Assembly: GCF_001605885.1 (NCBI RefSeq)
Contig: NZ_LRPE01000006.1
Coordinates: forward strand, 1-64,000
Source of the DNA: Acinetobacter lactucae
Lineage (GTDB): Bacteria; Pseudomonadota; Gammaproteobacteria; Pseudomonadales; Moraxellaceae
Length of the DNA: 64,000 bases
Reading direction: 5' to 3'
Notes under the pieces: generated by a model
What the model was told of the DNA's origin: nothing
The model's database searches: none
The model's input: the letters and a program-made list of their open reading frames with translations, nothing else
Part shown: positions 6,291 through 16,522 of the stretch, piece by piece
How the letters are laid out: each line of letters begins with the position of its first letter
How positions within the stretch are numbered: the stretch's first letter is position 1
Position numbers and translations under genes: made by a program

Positions 6291-8669
6291 ATGTCTACTG
6301 CCTACACCATGCAAACTGCGCCAAAAGCGTTGTTTGATTACGACAAATATTGGGCGTCGTGTTTTGAACCAGCGCCATTTTTGCCGATGTCACGAGAAGA
6401 AATGGACCAACTCGGCTGGGATGCGTGTGACTTTATTTTAGTCTGTGGTGATGCTTATATTGACCACCCATCATTTGTATCGGGTGTGATTGGGCGTGTG
6501 CTTGAGGCACAAGGTTTCCGTGTCGGAATTATTGCGCAGCCAGACTGGACCAATGTTGAAAGCTTCCGCGTTTTAGGTAAGCCAACGATTGCTTGGGGGG
6601 TGACTGCAGGTAATATGGATTCGATGATTAACCGTTATACGGCAGATCGTAAAATCCGCTCTGATGATGCATATTCTCCAAACAATGAACCAAATAAACG
6701 TCCTGACCGCGCAGCAACAGTTTATTGCCAACGTTGTCGTGAAGCCTTTCCAGACGTACCAGTGTTATTAGGTGGTATTGAAGGCAGTTTACGTCGTATT
6801 GCGCACTACGATTATTGGTCAGATAAAGTTCGTCGTTCGATTTTGATGGACTCAAAAGCCGATTTGCTCATGTATGGTAATGGTGAGCGTGCCATTATTG
6901 ATGTGATGCACCGTTTGGCTAAAGGTGAAAAAATCCACGAGATTACTGATGTTCGTGGTACGGCATTTATTATTAATAAACATAATAAAGCATCAAAAGC
7001 AAAGTTTGTTGAAGTTGCGAGTAATGATGTAGATACAGTTGGGCGTGTTGATCCAATTATTAACCCATATGTCATGACAGAAGATATCGATGGCTGTGAG
7101 GTTGAAAAAGAAAAAGGTAACTCTTTAGCTCAGTATCAAAACTTCCAAAAAGAGATTGTTGCAAATCCGATTGTGCGTGAAGGCGACAAACTCGATGACG
7201 ACACTCAAATCGTTCAATTAAAGCCAGCACCATCAAAAGCAATTAAACACAAATTACCACCACGAGAGTTGGCGGTAATTCGCTTGCCTTCTTTTGAAGA
7301 AGTAGCGAATGATCAAGTGCTTTACGCGCATGCAAACCGTATTTTGCACCTTGAAACTAATCCGGGTAATGCCCGCGCACTTGTTCAACGCCATGGTGAA
7401 CGCGATGTCTGGATTAACCCACCTCCAATTCCTCTAACTACAGAGGAAATGGATTATGTGTTTGATTTACCTTATGCACGTTTGCCACATCCTACTTATG
7501 GTGACGCGCGTTTCCCTGCATTTGATATGATCAAATTCTCGGTCAACATTATGCGTGGCTGTTTTGGCGGTTGTACATTCTGTTCAATTACAGAGCATGA
7601 AGGGCGTATTATTCAAAACCGTTCTGAAGATTCGATCTTACGTGAAATTGAAAAAATTCGTGATACAGCGCCGAACTTCACCGGCATTATTTCTGACTTA
7701 GGTGGCCCAACAGCAAACATGTACCGTTTGCACTGTAAAGACCCTGAAATTGAGAAGAACTGTCGTAAACCTTCTTGTGTTTATCCGGGTGTTTGCCAAA
7801 ACTTACATACCGATCACGCGCCATTAGTGCAGCTTTACCGTAAAGCACGTGCAATTAAAGGTGTGAAGAAAATTCTGATTGGTTCGGGTTTACGTTATGA
7901 CCTTGCAGTATTGAACCCTGAATATGTGAAAGAGCTGGTACAACACCATGTTGGTGGTTATTTAAAAATTGCTCCTGAACATACCGAGCAAGGCCCGTTA
8001 TCAAAAATGATGAAGCCGGGTATTGGTACGTATGATCGTTTCAAACAAATGTTTGACCGTTTCAGTAAAGAAGCAGGAAAAGAGCAATATTTAATTCCTT
8101 ACTTTATTGCTGCGCATCCGGGCACTTCAGATTACGACATGATGCATCTTGCAATTTGGTTGAAGAAGAATGGTTTCCGTGCCGATCAGGTACAGACTTT
8201 CTATCCATCACCAATGGCAACTGCAACAACCATGTATTATTCGGGCAAAAACCCGCTTGCTAAAGTAGCTCGCTATACTGAAAAAGTTGATATTGTAAAA
8301 GGTGAAAAACGGCGTCGTCTGCATAAAGCATTCTTGCGTTACCATGATCCAAACAACTGGCCATTACTTCGTGAAGCCTTAAAAGAAATGGGCCGTGCCG
8401 ATTTAATTGGTAATTCGAAGCAGCATTTAATTCCAACTTATCAGCCAAAAGGCACAGAAGGGGAATATAAATCTGCCCGTAAGAAAAACTCGTCTACGGC
8501 AGGTGATTCGGTTAAACGAAATAACCAGCAAACGAATAATCATTCAAATCAGAAGCGTCCACAAAAGGGACAGGTGCTTACTCAGCACACGGGCTTGCCT
8601 CCTCGTGAAACAGGAGAAAAAAGACCGTTTGGGGGTAAAAGTAAACCAAAATCAAAAGCTCGCGGATAA
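6291..8669 (+). CDS. ygiQ: YgiQ family radical SAM protein
   Basis: A 792-residue UPF0313/YgiQ protein. The N-terminal half has the conserved family start with [17 protein letters not shown]. The radical-SAM cluster motif CFGGCTFC has its three cysteines at 424, 428 and 431. A later [12 protein letters not shown] block is also conserved. The C-terminal 90 residues are low-complexity and rich in Lys, Asn, Gln and Arg, like a disordered RNA-binding tail. The ATG at 6291 is used; a second ATG six codons later is possible. It is monocistronic and followed by a strong terminator. The substrate of YgiQ is not known to me, so the role is unassigned. Confidence 0.93.
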   Translation: MSTAYTMQTAPKALFDYDKYWASCFEPAPFLPMSREEMDQLGWDACDFILVCGDAYIDHPSFVSGVIGRVLEAQGFRVGIIAQPDWTNVESFRVLGKPTIAWGVTAGNMDSMINRYTADRKIRSDDAYSPNNEPNKRPDRAATVYCQRCREAFPDVPVLLGGIEGSLRRIAHYDYWSDKVRRSILMDSKADLLMYGNGERAIIDVMHRLAKGEKIHEITDVRGTAFIINKHNKASKAKFVEVASNDVDTVGRVDPIINPYVMTEDIDGCEVEKEKGNSLAQYQNFQKEIVANPIVREGDKLDDDTQIVQLKPAPSKAIKHKLPPRELAVIRLPSFEEVANDQVLYAHANRILHLETNPGNARALVQRHGERDVWINPPPIPLTTEEMDYVFDLPYARLPHPTYGDARFPAFDMIKFSVNIMRGCFGGCTFCSITEHEGRIIQNRSEDSILREIEKIRDTAPNFTGIISDLGGPTANMYRLHCKDPEIEKNCRKPSCVYPGVCQNLHTDHAPLVQLYRKARAIKGVKKILIGSGLRYDLAVLNPEYVKELVQHHVGGYLKIAPEHTEQGPLSKMMKPGIGTYDRFKQMFDRFSKEAGKEQYLIPYFIAAHPGTSDYDMMHLAIWLKKNGFRADQVQTFYPSPMATATTMYYSGKNPLAKVARYTEKVDIVKGEKRRRLHKAFLRYHDPNNWPLLREALKEMGRADLIGNSKQHLIPTYQPKGTEGEYKSARKKNSSTAGDSVKRNNQQTNNHSNQKRPQKGQVLTQHTGLPPRETGEKRPFGGKSKPKSKARG

Positions 8670-8673
8670 TGAT

Positions 8674-8702
8674 AAAACAGGCTCTTCAACAGAGCCTGTT
8701 TT
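8674..8702. terminator. Strong terminator after ygiQ
   Basis: A perfect 12-bp stem AAAACAGGCTCT/AGAGCCTGTTTT encloses a 5-nt loop. The remainder of the gap to 8984 shows no gene or clear structure. Confidence 0.9.
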
Positions 8703-8984
8703 GTTTTAAATATGATTATTTAAATCGTATAGTGAGATTTTTGAAGATTTAAAGTACAAAAAACGTAAAGAATAATGATAAATGCCAAAAATCTGACGAG
8801 CTGCACTTGATTGTTGAAGACTCTATGATTATAAATAATGTGAGGGTGGCTAAATTTAAGCCAAGCTTGATAACTACAAGTGAAATTACTAAGTGAACCT
8901 TTTAAAAAAACGGCTGTGTCGTTATCAATTAAAACAAAGTGTGATCTAGCAAAATCATTATAAAAAACCTAAAGGATTGGACCC

Positions 8985-9485
8985 ATGTACTATTTAATCA
9001 CGATCTTATTATTATTTCTGGCTGTTGTGATGGCCGTGAAAAGTCTTTCGCGAAGGCATCAACATGATAGTGCCTTGAAGCGCCGTGCAGTATTAACTAG
9101 TAATGAGCAAATGACCTTAACCAGACTACAAACTGTTTTGCCCAAATTTACAGTACTAGCACATGTATCTTTTGATGCTCTTTTAACTACAAAATACGCG
9201 CATACACGCCGTAAATATCAAAATATGGCAGCTGATTTTGTTGTGCTTGACCAAAATTATCAAGTGGTTGTAGTCGTTGTTCTGGGGGAAAATGGGTTAC
9301 GCCGAGCGCATCAACAATATGAACGTCGTTTATTACAATTAGCTGGCTATCGTGTGCTGCATTATAGTGGTGTGCCTGATTATCATGATTTAAGAAGAGA
9401 TTTATTAAGTCCTGAATCAGAATTGGCGACTTTGCATGCAACGCCACAGCTAGAAAGAATGTCAAATGCTTTTGTGAAGTCTTAA
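8985..9485 (+). CDS. DUF2726 domain protein with N-terminal membrane anchor
   Basis: A 166-residue protein with one hydrophobic segment at residues 2-17 followed by a basic stretch (KSLSRRHQH), so it is probably membrane-anchored with a cytoplasmic domain. The body resembles DUF2726: NEQMTLTRLQTVLP, a central DFVVLDQNYQVVVVVVLGE strand set and YERRLLQLAGYRVLHYSG. This looks like the PD-(D/E)XK-type nuclease-like fold seen in related DUF2726 and topoisomerase-zinc proteins. That relation is inferred, and the catalytic residues look incomplete. The ATG follows AAAGGATTGG. It is monocistronic with a terminator at 9576. Confidence 0.75.
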   Translation: MYYLITILLLFLAVVMAVKSLSRRHQHDSALKRRAVLTSNEQMTLTRLQTVLPKFTVLAHVSFDALLTTKYAHTRRKYQNMAADFVVLDQNYQVVVVVVLGENGLRRAHQQYERRLLQLAGYRVLHYSGVPDYHDLRRDLLSPESELATLHATPQLERMSNAFVKS

Positions 9486-9575
9486 GAATTAGTCACTATA
9501 GCAATTGATTGGAGAGCTCTTTTAAAGAAGATCTTAATAATATGCCGACATTAGAGACTTTAAAGCCATTAAAAA

Positions 9576-9607
9576 ACTGAGCAACATCATCCAAGAGATT
9601 GCTCAGT
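9576..9607. terminator. Bidirectional terminator between the DUF2726 and RidA genes
   Basis: An ACTGAGCAA/TTGCTCAGT 9-bp stem is flanked by A6 and T7 runs and serves both convergent genes. Confidence 0.88.
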
Positions 9608-9634
9608 TTTTTTATTGATTAAAACCAATAATAA

Positions 9635-9988
9635 TTAAGGAAGTACCGCAACAACCGTCATTTCTACAAGCACATCTGGCGCATAGAGTTTTGACTCTAC
9701 ACATGTGCGTGCTGGAGGGTGTCCTTCACTAATCCATGCATCCCAAACCGCATTCATTGCTGTATAGTCTTTTTCGATATCTTTTAGGAAAATTATGACA
9801 GAAAGAATATGGGTTTTATCTGTTCCAGCTTCTGCCAATAGACGATCAATATTGTCTAAAGTTTGTTGAGTCTGCCCTGTAACATCTGCGCTTGTATCAT
9901 CTGCGAGTTGCCCAGCTAAGTGGACCAAATTACCTGAAATCGCGACTTCGCAGTAGCGTGAAGTAACGTGTAAACGCTTTACCGTCAT
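9635..9988 (-). CDS. RidA family enamine/imine deaminase
   Basis: A 117-residue YjgF/YER057c/UK114-fold protein, a trimeric cytoplasmic enzyme that hydrolyses reactive enamines and imines such as 2-aminoacrylate released by PLP enzymes. The family motifs are visible: GQLADD near residue 28, QTQQTLDNIDRLLAEAG, and the C-terminal HPPARTCVES carrying the conserved Arg that binds the substrate carboxylate. The length is normal. It stands alone, convergent with the DUF2726 gene. It may belong to a RidA subgroup other than RidA proper, so no symbol is given. Confidence 0.9.
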   Translation of the reverse strand: MTVKRLHVTSRYCEVAISGNLVHLAGQLADDTSADVTGQTQQTLDNIDRLLAEAGTDKTHILSVIIFLKDIEKDYTAMNAVWDAWISEGHPPARTCVESKLYAPDVLVEMTVVAVLP

Positions 9989-10079
9989 AAAAATGCTCTA
10001 AAGTGGCCTTATTTAATAGTTTTGATTTTATGAAGAGTTGCTAGGCCGGTGCAAGCAAGTAGAATGATATTTCAGTAGT

Positions 10080-10193
10080 TTATTGTGATGAAGGGATATC
10101 TAAGCCATGTATCAGAAGAGCCCTGCAATATTCGGATTTGGTCGTCACGCCAATCACAGGACGATATGCCGAAAGTAAAGGTTGCTTTGGCAT
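10080..10193 (-). pseudogene. Possible remnant of a glutamine-amidotransferase-like gene
   Basis: A 37-codon frame on the minus strand contains YRPVIGVTT, which resembles the N-terminal strand of class I glutamine amidotransferase-like peptidases (PuuD type, usually P.IGIT). No ribosome-binding site and no downstream continuation is present. This could be a decayed fragment or chance. The surrounding gap 9989-10302 otherwise holds only the short repeats listed separately. Confidence 0.2.
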
Positions 10194-10230
10194 GTTGCAA
10201 ATACATGGGTAATGAATATGCGTGGATTAG

Positions 10231-10300
10231 GTTACTCTAAAGTTTGAGTAAAAGGGAGTCTATTTTGTTCAAAAGTTACTCTTTTGAGTGAAAAGTAGTC
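10231..10300. repeat. Two imperfect direct repeats, each with a small dyad
   Basis: GTTACTCTAAAGTTTGAGTA with its continuation (10231-10260) recurs as GTTACTCTTTTGAGTGAAAA and on (10275-10300). Each copy contains an inverted pair: TTACTC/GAGTAA in the first, ACTC/GAGT in the second. They lie just after the dinB stop and could act as a weak terminator or a protein site. Confidence 0.4.
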
Positions 10301-10302
10301 AA

Positions 10303-11358
10303 TTACCAAAGGTTAAGCTGGAAGTCTTCCGCTTGGGTCTGTAATTGATAAACACCTATACCAATCAGGCGAAACTGGAAGTGTTCGGGGATTTGCATTT
10401 CATTTAATAATAAAAATAAAACTTGGATTAAGTCTTGTTGCGACTGGATAGGTCTTTTAAAGCTTTTACTATGCTGTAATGTTTGAAAATTTTTAAGTTT
10501 AAGTTTGATATTCACACCTCGAGCATTGAGCTGTTTTTTCTCTAGTGTTTGCCAGACTTTTTCGGCTAATCCCTGCCAATAGGGCTGGCATTGAGCCAAA
10601 GTAAAATCACTATCAAAAGTTGTCTCTTTCGAAATCTGTTGGCGAGCTCTTTCAGCTTGAACAGGTCTGTGGTCAATGCCTTGAGCATATAGATAGAGTT
10701 GCTGTCCATATTTACCAAAGTGGTGAACTAAAACTGCCTCTTCAATTTTTTGTAAATCGCCCAGCGTATGTAACTGAAGCTGTTGTAATTTTTCCTGAGT
10801 GACTTTACCTACGCCAGGAATCTTTTTAAGCGGAAGGTCTTGAATAAAAGTAGCAACTTGCGAAGGTTTGATTACACATAAACCATTCGGTTTATTCCAG
10901 TCCGAAGCGATTTTTGCCAAAAACTTATTTGGTGCCACACCTGCCGATGCAGTCAGTCCCGTTAACCTAAAAATATCTTCCCGAATATGCATGGCAACTT
11001 CAGTTGCACTTGCAATCTGTTTTAAATTATCAGTGACATCCAAATAAGCTTCATCTAAAGATAAAGGCTCAATAAGTAGCGTATATTGCTGAAAGATCGA
11101 GTGAATTTGAGCGGAAACCGTACGGTATTTTTCAAAATTTGGCTCAATAATAACGACTTGAGGGCATAGTTTTCTTGCCTGACTCATTGACATAGCTGAA
11201 CGTAAACCAAATTCACGGGCAGGGTAGGATGCAGCAGCGATTACAGCTCGAGGATGATGAGATGAAATAACAACGGGTAGATGTCGTAATTCAGGACGTT
11301 CCCGTAACTCGACTGATGCATAAAAGGCATCCATATCGATATGAATGATTTTGCGCAT
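10303..11358 (-). CDS. dinB: DNA polymerase IV (Y-family translesion polymerase)
   Basis: A 351-residue Y-family polymerase that copies damaged or misaligned templates. The palm acidic residues are D8 in HIDMDAFYA and D102/E103 in SLDEAYLD. The helix-hairpin-helix block [14 protein letters not shown] and the little-finger domain follow, and the length matches DinB. A typical C-terminal beta-clamp peptide is expected in the last residues (FQLNLW). The stop codon of the upstream GH25 gene lies only 1 bp before this start, so the two are cotranscribed. No LexA box is evident, in line with the absence of LexA from Acinetobacter. Confidence 0.95.
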   Translation of the reverse strand: MRKIIHIDMDAFYASVELRERPELRHLPVVISSHHPRAVIAAASYPAREFGLRSAMSMSQARKLCPQVVIIEPNFEKYRTVSAQIHSIFQQYTLLIEPLSLDEAYLDVTDNLKQIASATEVAMHIREDIFRLTGLTASAGVAPNKFLAKIASDWNKPNGLCVIKPSQVATFIQDLPLKKIPGVGKVTQEKLQQLQLHTLGDLQKIEEAVLVHHFGKYGQQLYLYAQGIDHRPVQAERARQQISKETTFDSDFTLAQCQPYWQGLAEKVWQTLEKKQLNARGVNIKLKLKNFQTLQHSKSFKRPIQSQQDLIQVLFLLLNEMQIPEHFQFRLIGIGVYQLQTQAEDFQLNLW

Positions 11359-11359
11359 A

Positions 11360-12118
11360 TTATTGTGCTTTCACGATGCCTTGCTGCTGTAAAAATTGTT
11401 GCCATTGCTTGACCGATCCCTCATAAACATTGAGATCAACAGGCTTGGCTATCCCTACAATTTTACCCTGATTACTATGCTGCCAAAAGAGCCATTTTCT
11501 CTTATCTTTGAGTTCAGGTTTACTCTCATAATCACGTACCCAAAGAGGAGTCTCAGGAAAATTCCCAACTAAGACAATGTGATAAAAAGTTTTAGAAATA
11601 TAAAAGATGGGTTGTTTGTCATAATGCTGTTTTAAGCGGTCATGCATGATGCCAATTTCTTTAATTAACTGTTCTTTGGTGTAAGTATTAATACAGTTAC
11701 TGTCGTATTCCAGATCAATGACGGGTGGAAGGGCATCTGATTTTTTAGGTACCGTCGCAATAAAGTTATCTGCTTGCGTTTTACCATCACGACATAGACG
11801 ATAAAAGTGATAAGCACCTACATGAAAGCCTTGCTCACGTGCTTTGAGCCAGTTTTCTTGAAACTTTGAATCTTTATAATCACCACCCTCTGTCGCTTTT
11901 AAATAGACGAATTGGAACTTCTCTGGTGATATTTTTTTCCAGTTAATATCACCTTGATGGTGAGAAACATCGAAGCCTTGAACTGGATAATCTTGTGCAA
12001 CGGCTTTTTGCTGATAGAACAGACCAAAATAAGCCAAAATTCCCATAACAAAAGCTAAGCCAATTCCGATTAGGGTATTGTGCTGTGCTGTGAAAAAGGT
12101 TTTAGCCGGTTTGGTCAT
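11360..12118 (-). CDS. Glycoside hydrolase family 25 (lysozyme-like), membrane-anchored
   Basis: A 252-residue protein. After a short basic N-terminus a hydrophobic segment (about 16-36) acts as signal anchor, then a GH25 muramidase domain: [14 protein letters not shown] at the start, [21 protein letters not shown], the catalytic PPVIDLEYD strand, and [10 protein letters not shown] near the end. GH25 enzymes cut the MurNAc-GlcNAc bond of peptidoglycan. ATG 12118 is chosen; the frame extends to a TTG at 12133 without better support. It is the first gene of a unit with dinB, an odd pairing with no known functional link. Confidence 0.88.
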   Translation of the reverse strand: MTKPAKTFFTAQHNTLIGIGLAFVMGILAYFGLFYQQKAVAQDYPVQGFDVSHHQGDINWKKISPEKFQFVYLKATEGGDYKDSKFQENWLKAREQGFHVGAYHFYRLCRDGKTQADNFIATVPKKSDALPPVIDLEYDSNCINTYTKEQLIKEIGIMHDRLKQHYDKQPIFYISKTFYHIVLVGNFPETPLWVRDYESKPELKDKRKWLFWQHSNQGKIVGIAKPVDLNVYEGSVKQWQQFLQQQGIVKAQ

Positions 12119-12195
12119 GCAAAACTCATTCAAAATATGAAGCTGACATCATAGCGTGATTCACAAGCGAGAAACCATGCTAAAAATGCAAACGC

Positions 12196-13587
12196 TTACA
12201 CAGGCGTATTCTTTGGAATTTGCCAGAAAATACATGCAGTAATGACATTGATACAACCGAGACAAATGAGAGTGACATGAAATGCTGTAGTCACATGGTC
12301 TGGACCATAATAATTGGTAAAAATATTAATGAGGGTACCTGCCAGTGCAACACCAATACTCATTGATAGCATCATGATCATCGATAGGAAACTATTACCG
12401 CTACTCGCATCTTGTTGAGGCAAATCTTTCAAAGTTAATGTATTCATTCCAACGAATTGCAATGAATTTAATGTGCCAAATAAGAAAAAGTGTAAAGCTC
12501 TAAACCAAGTTGGAGTATCGACGGTCATGATTGAAAAAGAGGCAATACATAACCCAACTAACGTTGTGTTAATTAGTAAAAAACGTCGATAGCCAATTTT
12601 TTGAATAATAGGTCTGACAATTGGTTTTGAAAATAATGAACCTAAAACTAATGGAATCATCATTAAACCTGCAATGAAGGGTTCAAAACCAAAAGCAACC
12701 TGTAGCATGAGTGGTAAAACAAAAGGTAAGGCATTACCACCAAAGCGAGCAAAGAAATTACCTAAAATACCAATCGCATAAATTTTATTTCTAAAGAGTC
12801 GGCTACGGAATAATGCATTTTGATGAGTATGTGAATGATATGCGTACCAAAATGTTGCGATTATTCCGACCACTAATAGCGAAATACTGAACCATTTTGA
12901 ATATTCAGGTGAAGCTAAGTGTTCAATCCCTAAAGACAATCCAATCATTGCCACTACTAATAAGATGAAGCCACCTAAATCAAATGTTTTGACTGAAGGT
13001 TCTTTTACATTTGGCATGACTTTTAGTGTCATTAATATGCCAAGTATGCCCATAGGAATATTGATGAGGAAAATCCAGTGCCAACTTGCAACTTCAACTA
13101 ACCAGCCGCCTAAAGTTGGGCCGGCCAAAGGTCCGAGTAAACCCGCTAGACTCATTAAGCTCATTGCAGCTAAGAACTGAGTTCGAGGAATAATTTTTAA
13201 AAGTGATAATCGGCCAACAGGAAGTAGTAAGGCTCCTCCTACACCTTGGATAACGCGGAAAAATAACAGCTCATTAAGACTTTGTGAAAGACCACAACCT
13301 AAAGAAGCAAGAGTAAAGATCACGATTGCCGACAAGAAAATATTTCTAACACCAAAGCGGTCTGCTAACCATCCACTCAATGGGATACAAGCAGCAACCG
13401 ATAATACATAGGCCACGACTACGCTATGCATGCGTAAAGGATTTTCATTTAGATGATGAGCCATTGCAGGAATAGCGGTATTTACAATCGTTGTGTCCAA
13501 AGCCTGCATAAAAAAGCCAATGGAAACCAAAAGAACGAGTAAGCGATATTCGGGTTGCAAGGCTTGGTGAGTCGGCGTGGCATTCAT
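12196..13587 (-). CDS. DHA2-family MFS drug exporter
   Basis: A 463-residue major-facilitator transporter of the DHA2 (EmrB/QacA) type, with about 14 membrane segments. The hallmarks are the first-helix DTTIVNTAIPAMAHHL motif D1, the loop GWLADRFGVRNIF (motif A), and the motif C-like GPLAGPTLGGWLVEVASWHWIFLINIPMG. It should export toxic organic compounds in exchange for protons. It is monocistronic on the minus strand; no regulator or membrane-fusion partner gene is adjacent, so it probably works alone across the inner membrane. The substrate cannot be told from sequence. Confidence 0.9.
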   Translation of the reverse strand: MNATPTHQALQPEYRLLVLLVSIGFFMQALDTTIVNTAIPAMAHHLNENPLRMHSVVVAYVLSVAACIPLSGWLADRFGVRNIFLSAIVIFTLASLGCGLSQSLNELLFFRVIQGVGGALLLPVGRLSLLKIIPRTQFLAAMSLMSLAGLLGPLAGPTLGGWLVEVASWHWIFLINIPMGILGILMTLKVMPNVKEPSVKTFDLGGFILLVVAMIGLSLGIEHLASPEYSKWFSISLLVVGIIATFWYAYHSHTHQNALFRSRLFRNKIYAIGILGNFFARFGGNALPFVLPLMLQVAFGFEPFIAGLMMIPLVLGSLFSKPIVRPIIQKIGYRRFLLINTTLVGLCIASFSIMTVDTPTWFRALHFFLFGTLNSLQFVGMNTLTLKDLPQQDASSGNSFLSMIMMLSMSIGVALAGTLINIFTNYYGPDHVTTAFHVTLICLGCINVITACIFWQIPKNTPV

Positions 13588-13674
13588 AACATTTGAAAAT
13601 TAACGTTTTGGTCTAGTGTAAAACAAATTGGAGCTAAAAGAAGCAAAAGTAATAAGAAGCCTATTGGGATGAAA

Positions 13675-13717
13675 TTCACATGGAAATGTCATCAGAATTA
13701 AATGGTGTGCTTATAAA
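13675..13717 (+). promoter_or_regulatory. Pho-box-like units before the anchor-I lipoprotein gene
   Basis: Units TTCACAT (13675), ATGTCAT (13686) and a weak ATTAAAT (13697) are spaced by 11 bp like PhoB half-sites, with a -10 TATAAA at 13712-13717. The match is weaker than that at 4721. Confidence 0.4.
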
Positions 13718-13750
13718 TTAATCAATTTAAAATAAGCTATGGATATTAAA

Positions 13751-15556
13751 ATGAAATTTAAGTTTACAGCATTGCTCGTTGCAATTTTATCTGTGGGGAT
13801 AAGCGCTTGTAATGATAGTGACGATACCGTAAGCCAAACAGAAACGGAAATCACTCCAAATAATATTCAATTAAGTTTATTAGGACGATATAAAACAGGT
13901 ATTTTTGTTCAAAGTGCAGCGGAAATCCCTGCTTATGATCCACAAAGTAAACGCCTATTTGTAGTAAATGCGCAAAAAGGATTGGTTGATGTCTTAGATG
14001 CTTCTAAACCTGAAAACCCAGTCCATATTAAAGAATTATCTGCTCGTCTATATTTAGCAGATTCAGAGGTAAATAGTGTTGCAGTACATAATGGTATTGT
14101 CGCTTTAGCCGTACAAGCAAAAGTCAAAACTGATCCTGGTATTGTTGTATTTTTTAAAGCCAGTGATCTTAGCTTTATTAGTAAGGTTGAGGTAGGCGCG
14201 CTGCCGGATATGCTGACTTTTACACCAGATGGTCAGAAAGTCTTGGTTGCAAATGAAGCTGAGCCTAATGATGATTATTCTGTCGACCCAGAAGGTTCAG
14301 TCAGTATTATTGATGTGAGTAATATTCAGCAGCCAAAAGCAGTTATTGCTGATTTTAAAGCATGGAATAATCAAAAGGCAGCATTGCTAGAAAAGGGTGT
14401 CCGTATTTTTGGACCAAATGCGACTGTCGCACAGGACTTAGAACCCGAATACATTACTGTTTCGGATGATAGTAAAACTGCTTGGGTCACATTACAAGAA
14501 AATAATGCATTGGCACAAATCGATTTAACTCAACAAAAAGTGATGGAGCTTTATCCACTCGGTTATAAGGATTATGGCATTGCAGCAAATGCATTAGATG
14601 TTAGTGATCGCGATGGTCCACAAGATAGCAATGGTAACCCAACTGGTAAAATTAATATTCAGCCATGGACAGGTCTGGTGGGCATGTATCAACCAGATTC
14701 AATTGCGCATTATACGGCTAATGGTGAAACTTATCTGGTAACTGCCAACGAGGGTGATGCCCGTGAATGGCTATCCGATGAGGATGCCTATTTTACAGGG
14801 GATATTACCAAAGGTTTTGCTGAAGAAATTCGTGTAAAAGATTTATTCAAGAAAAAAGGATTTAATACAGATGGAGATTATCCTGCACACCTACAAAAAA
14901 TTGTAGCGGGCGTAAAAGGCGCACGTTTGAATCCAGCAATTTTTGGCTATTGTGGTGCAACTGCAACCGATGCTGCTGGGTGCCGTGAAGATAATCAGCT
15001 AGGCCGTTTAAAAGTCACTTGGACCAAAGGCTACCAAACCAATAATGACGGTTCACCTAAATTAGATGCTGATGGTTATTTAACCTATGACAAACTTTAT
15101 GCGTATGGTGGACGTTCATTTAGTATTTGGAATACTAAAGGGCAGTTAGTTTGGGACTCTGGTAGTGAATTTGAGCGTAAAATTGCTGAGCTGTTCCCTG
15201 ATTATTTTAATAGTGATCATGAAGAAGTGACCTTTGATAGCCGTAGTACAGGTAAGGGACCAGAACCAGAAGGCGTTACTGTTGGGACGATTGGCAAAAA
15301 AACTTATGCCTTTATTGGATTAGAGCGAGTAAGCGGTATCATGGTCTACGATATTACTACTCCGCATAAGCCGCAGTTTGTTGAATATTTTACGACTCGA
15401 AATTTCAAAGAAACCGATATGACAAAACAAGGTGACTTAGGTCCAGAGGGTTTAATATTTATTTCTGCAAAAAACTCGCCAAATGGTCAACCATTATTAG
15501 TAGTGGGTAATGAAGTTAGTGGCAGTACGGCAATTTATCAAATTAATTTAAAATAA
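13751..15556 (+). CDS. Choice-of-anchor I (alkaline-phosphatase-like) lipoprotein
   Basis: A secreted protein of about 601 residues. A lipoprotein signal ends in ISAC, followed by an acidic Asn/Asp/Ser linker. The body looks like the 'choice-of-anchor I' family: repeated beta-propeller strands (NSVAVHNGIVALAVQAK, LPDMLTFTPDGQKVLVANEAEPNDDYSVDPEGSVSI), then TYLVTANEGDAREW and GPEPEGVTVG. Members are often labelled alkaline-phosphatase-like, but no phosphatase nucleophile motif is clear here. ATG 13751 begins the signal peptide; an ATG at 13739 is in frame. It is a companion in architecture and apparent Pho control to the phytase-like lipoprotein at 4819. Confidence 0.82.
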   Translation: MKFKFTALLVAILSVGISACNDSDDTVSQTETEITPNNIQLSLLGRYKTGIFVQSAAEIPAYDPQSKRLFVVNAQKGLVDVLDASKPENPVHIKELSARLYLADSEVNSVAVHNGIVALAVQAKVKTDPGIVVFFKASDLSFISKVEVGALPDMLTFTPDGQKVLVANEAEPNDDYSVDPEGSVSIIDVSNIQQPKAVIADFKAWNNQKAALLEKGVRIFGPNATVAQDLEPEYITVSDDSKTAWVTLQENNALAQIDLTQQKVMELYPLGYKDYGIAANALDVSDRDGPQDSNGNPTGKINIQPWTGLVGMYQPDSIAHYTANGETYLVTANEGDAREWLSDEDAYFTGDITKGFAEEIRVKDLFKKKGFNTDGDYPAHLQKIVAGVKGARLNPAIFGYCGATATDAAGCREDNQLGRLKVTWTKGYQTNNDGSPKLDADGYLTYDKLYAYGGRSFSIWNTKGQLVWDSGSEFERKIAELFPDYFNSDHEEVTFDSRSTGKGPEPEGVTVGTIGKKTYAFIGLERVSGIMVYDITTPHKPQFVEYFTTRNFKETDMTKQGDLGPEGLIFISAKNSPNGQPLLVVGNEVSGSTAIYQINLK

Positions 15557-15580
15557 ATAGGTTGAAAAAGGCCTATAAAT

Positions 15581-15607
15581 AAAAAAGAGCCTGAGAGGCT
15601 CTTTTTT
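15581..15607. terminator. Bidirectional terminator between the anchor-I and LOG genes
   Basis: A GAGCC/GGCTC stem is flanked by A6 and T6 runs and serves two convergent genes. Confidence 0.85.
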
Positions 15608-15620
15608 ATTCTTTAGAGAA

Positions 15621-16244
15621 TTACACAACAAATCTTTTTGGCATTTTTAAGTTTTTAATGACGTTATAAATTTGATCAACGTCTTCACATACAATTAATT
15701 TAGCTCGATGCTGAAGGGGAAGAAAACCTTCTTGAACTGCATGGTCTAATTGGGCAATAAGTGCGTTATAAAAACCATTTACGTTATATAAAATCATGGG
15801 TTTTTGGTGTTGATTGAGTTGGCCCCAAGTGGCTATTTCCAATATTTCTTCGAATGTTCCTAAACCACCTGGTAATGCAATAAATGCACTTGCGCGTTCT
15901 GCCATCATGGCTTTACGTTCATGCATGGTTTCTACGACATGTAGTTCGGTGAGTCCAGCATGTGCGACTTCATAATCAAGCATAAATTCAGGGATCACAC
16001 CGACAGCTTCTCCGCCGTTTGCAAGAACGCTCTCTGCGACTTGTCCCATTAAACCGATACTGGCACCGCCATAGACTAAACCAAAGCCTTGTTCAGCAAT
16101 TCCATGAGCCAGTTCAATTGCCTTCTCCCGATAGATTGGTTTATTTCCTGCACGTGAACCACAATATAATGCAATAAGAGGTTGCTTTGTTTTTACAGCT
16201 GTTATTGGTGAATCATTTACTGCCATTGTTAATACGCTATTCAT
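15621..16244 (-). CDS. LOG family nucleoside-5'-monophosphate phosphoribohydrolase (TIGR00730)
   Basis: A 207-residue Rossmann-fold protein of the LONELY GUY family, which releases the free base and ribose-5-phosphate from (cytokinin) nucleoside monophosphates. The diagnostic motif PGGLGTFEE is at 125-133, with the earlier GLVYGGASIGLMG loop at about 55-67 and IALYCGSRAG near the start. In bacteria without cytokinin signalling the physiological substrate is unsettled; AMP hydrolysis is likely. The ATG at 16244 gives a slightly long N-terminus, and the internal ATG seven codons in is an alternative. It is monocistronic. Confidence 0.9.
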   Translation of the reverse strand: MNSVLTMAVNDSPITAVKTKQPLIALYCGSRAGNKPIYREKAIELAHGIAEQGFGLVYGGASIGLMGQVAESVLANGGEAVGVIPEFMLDYEVAHAGLTELHVVETMHERKAMMAERASAFIALPGGLGTFEEILEIATWGQLNQHQKPMILYNVNGFYNALIAQLDHAVQEGFLPLQHRAKLIVCEDVDQIYNVIKNLKMPKRFVV

Positions 16245-16522
16245 TGTTTTATTTTTACCTTATCACGTTCATATTTCTTGTCTACACTAAGCAAAAGATA
16301 TGACAACTTTATAAGCAGATTTATAAGAAAGATTCATGTTTTGTATGGGTTTGGTGAATGCTAGTTATGAACAAATAAAAGTGATGAATTTATGTTAAAT
16401 CTTGCCTATACTAAAAATTCGTTTAACAACATATGAACAAATATGGGTAGTGGTTGTAGTCGCTCCGTTTTAATTTCTTGTCTTAAAAAAACATTTTCCT
16501 CCTTTTGTATAGGCGCACCCGT

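Noticed and set aside
6253..6441. Frame overlapping the ygiQ start
   Set aside because: It is an out-of-frame shadow of ygiQ.
9541..9580. Twelve-codon frame MPTLETLKPLKN before a terminator
   Set aside because: Too short, with no good ribosome-binding site at the right distance.
11358..11400. SOS box at dinB
   Set aside because: No LexA-type palindrome is visible and the gene starts 1 bp after the GH25 stop.
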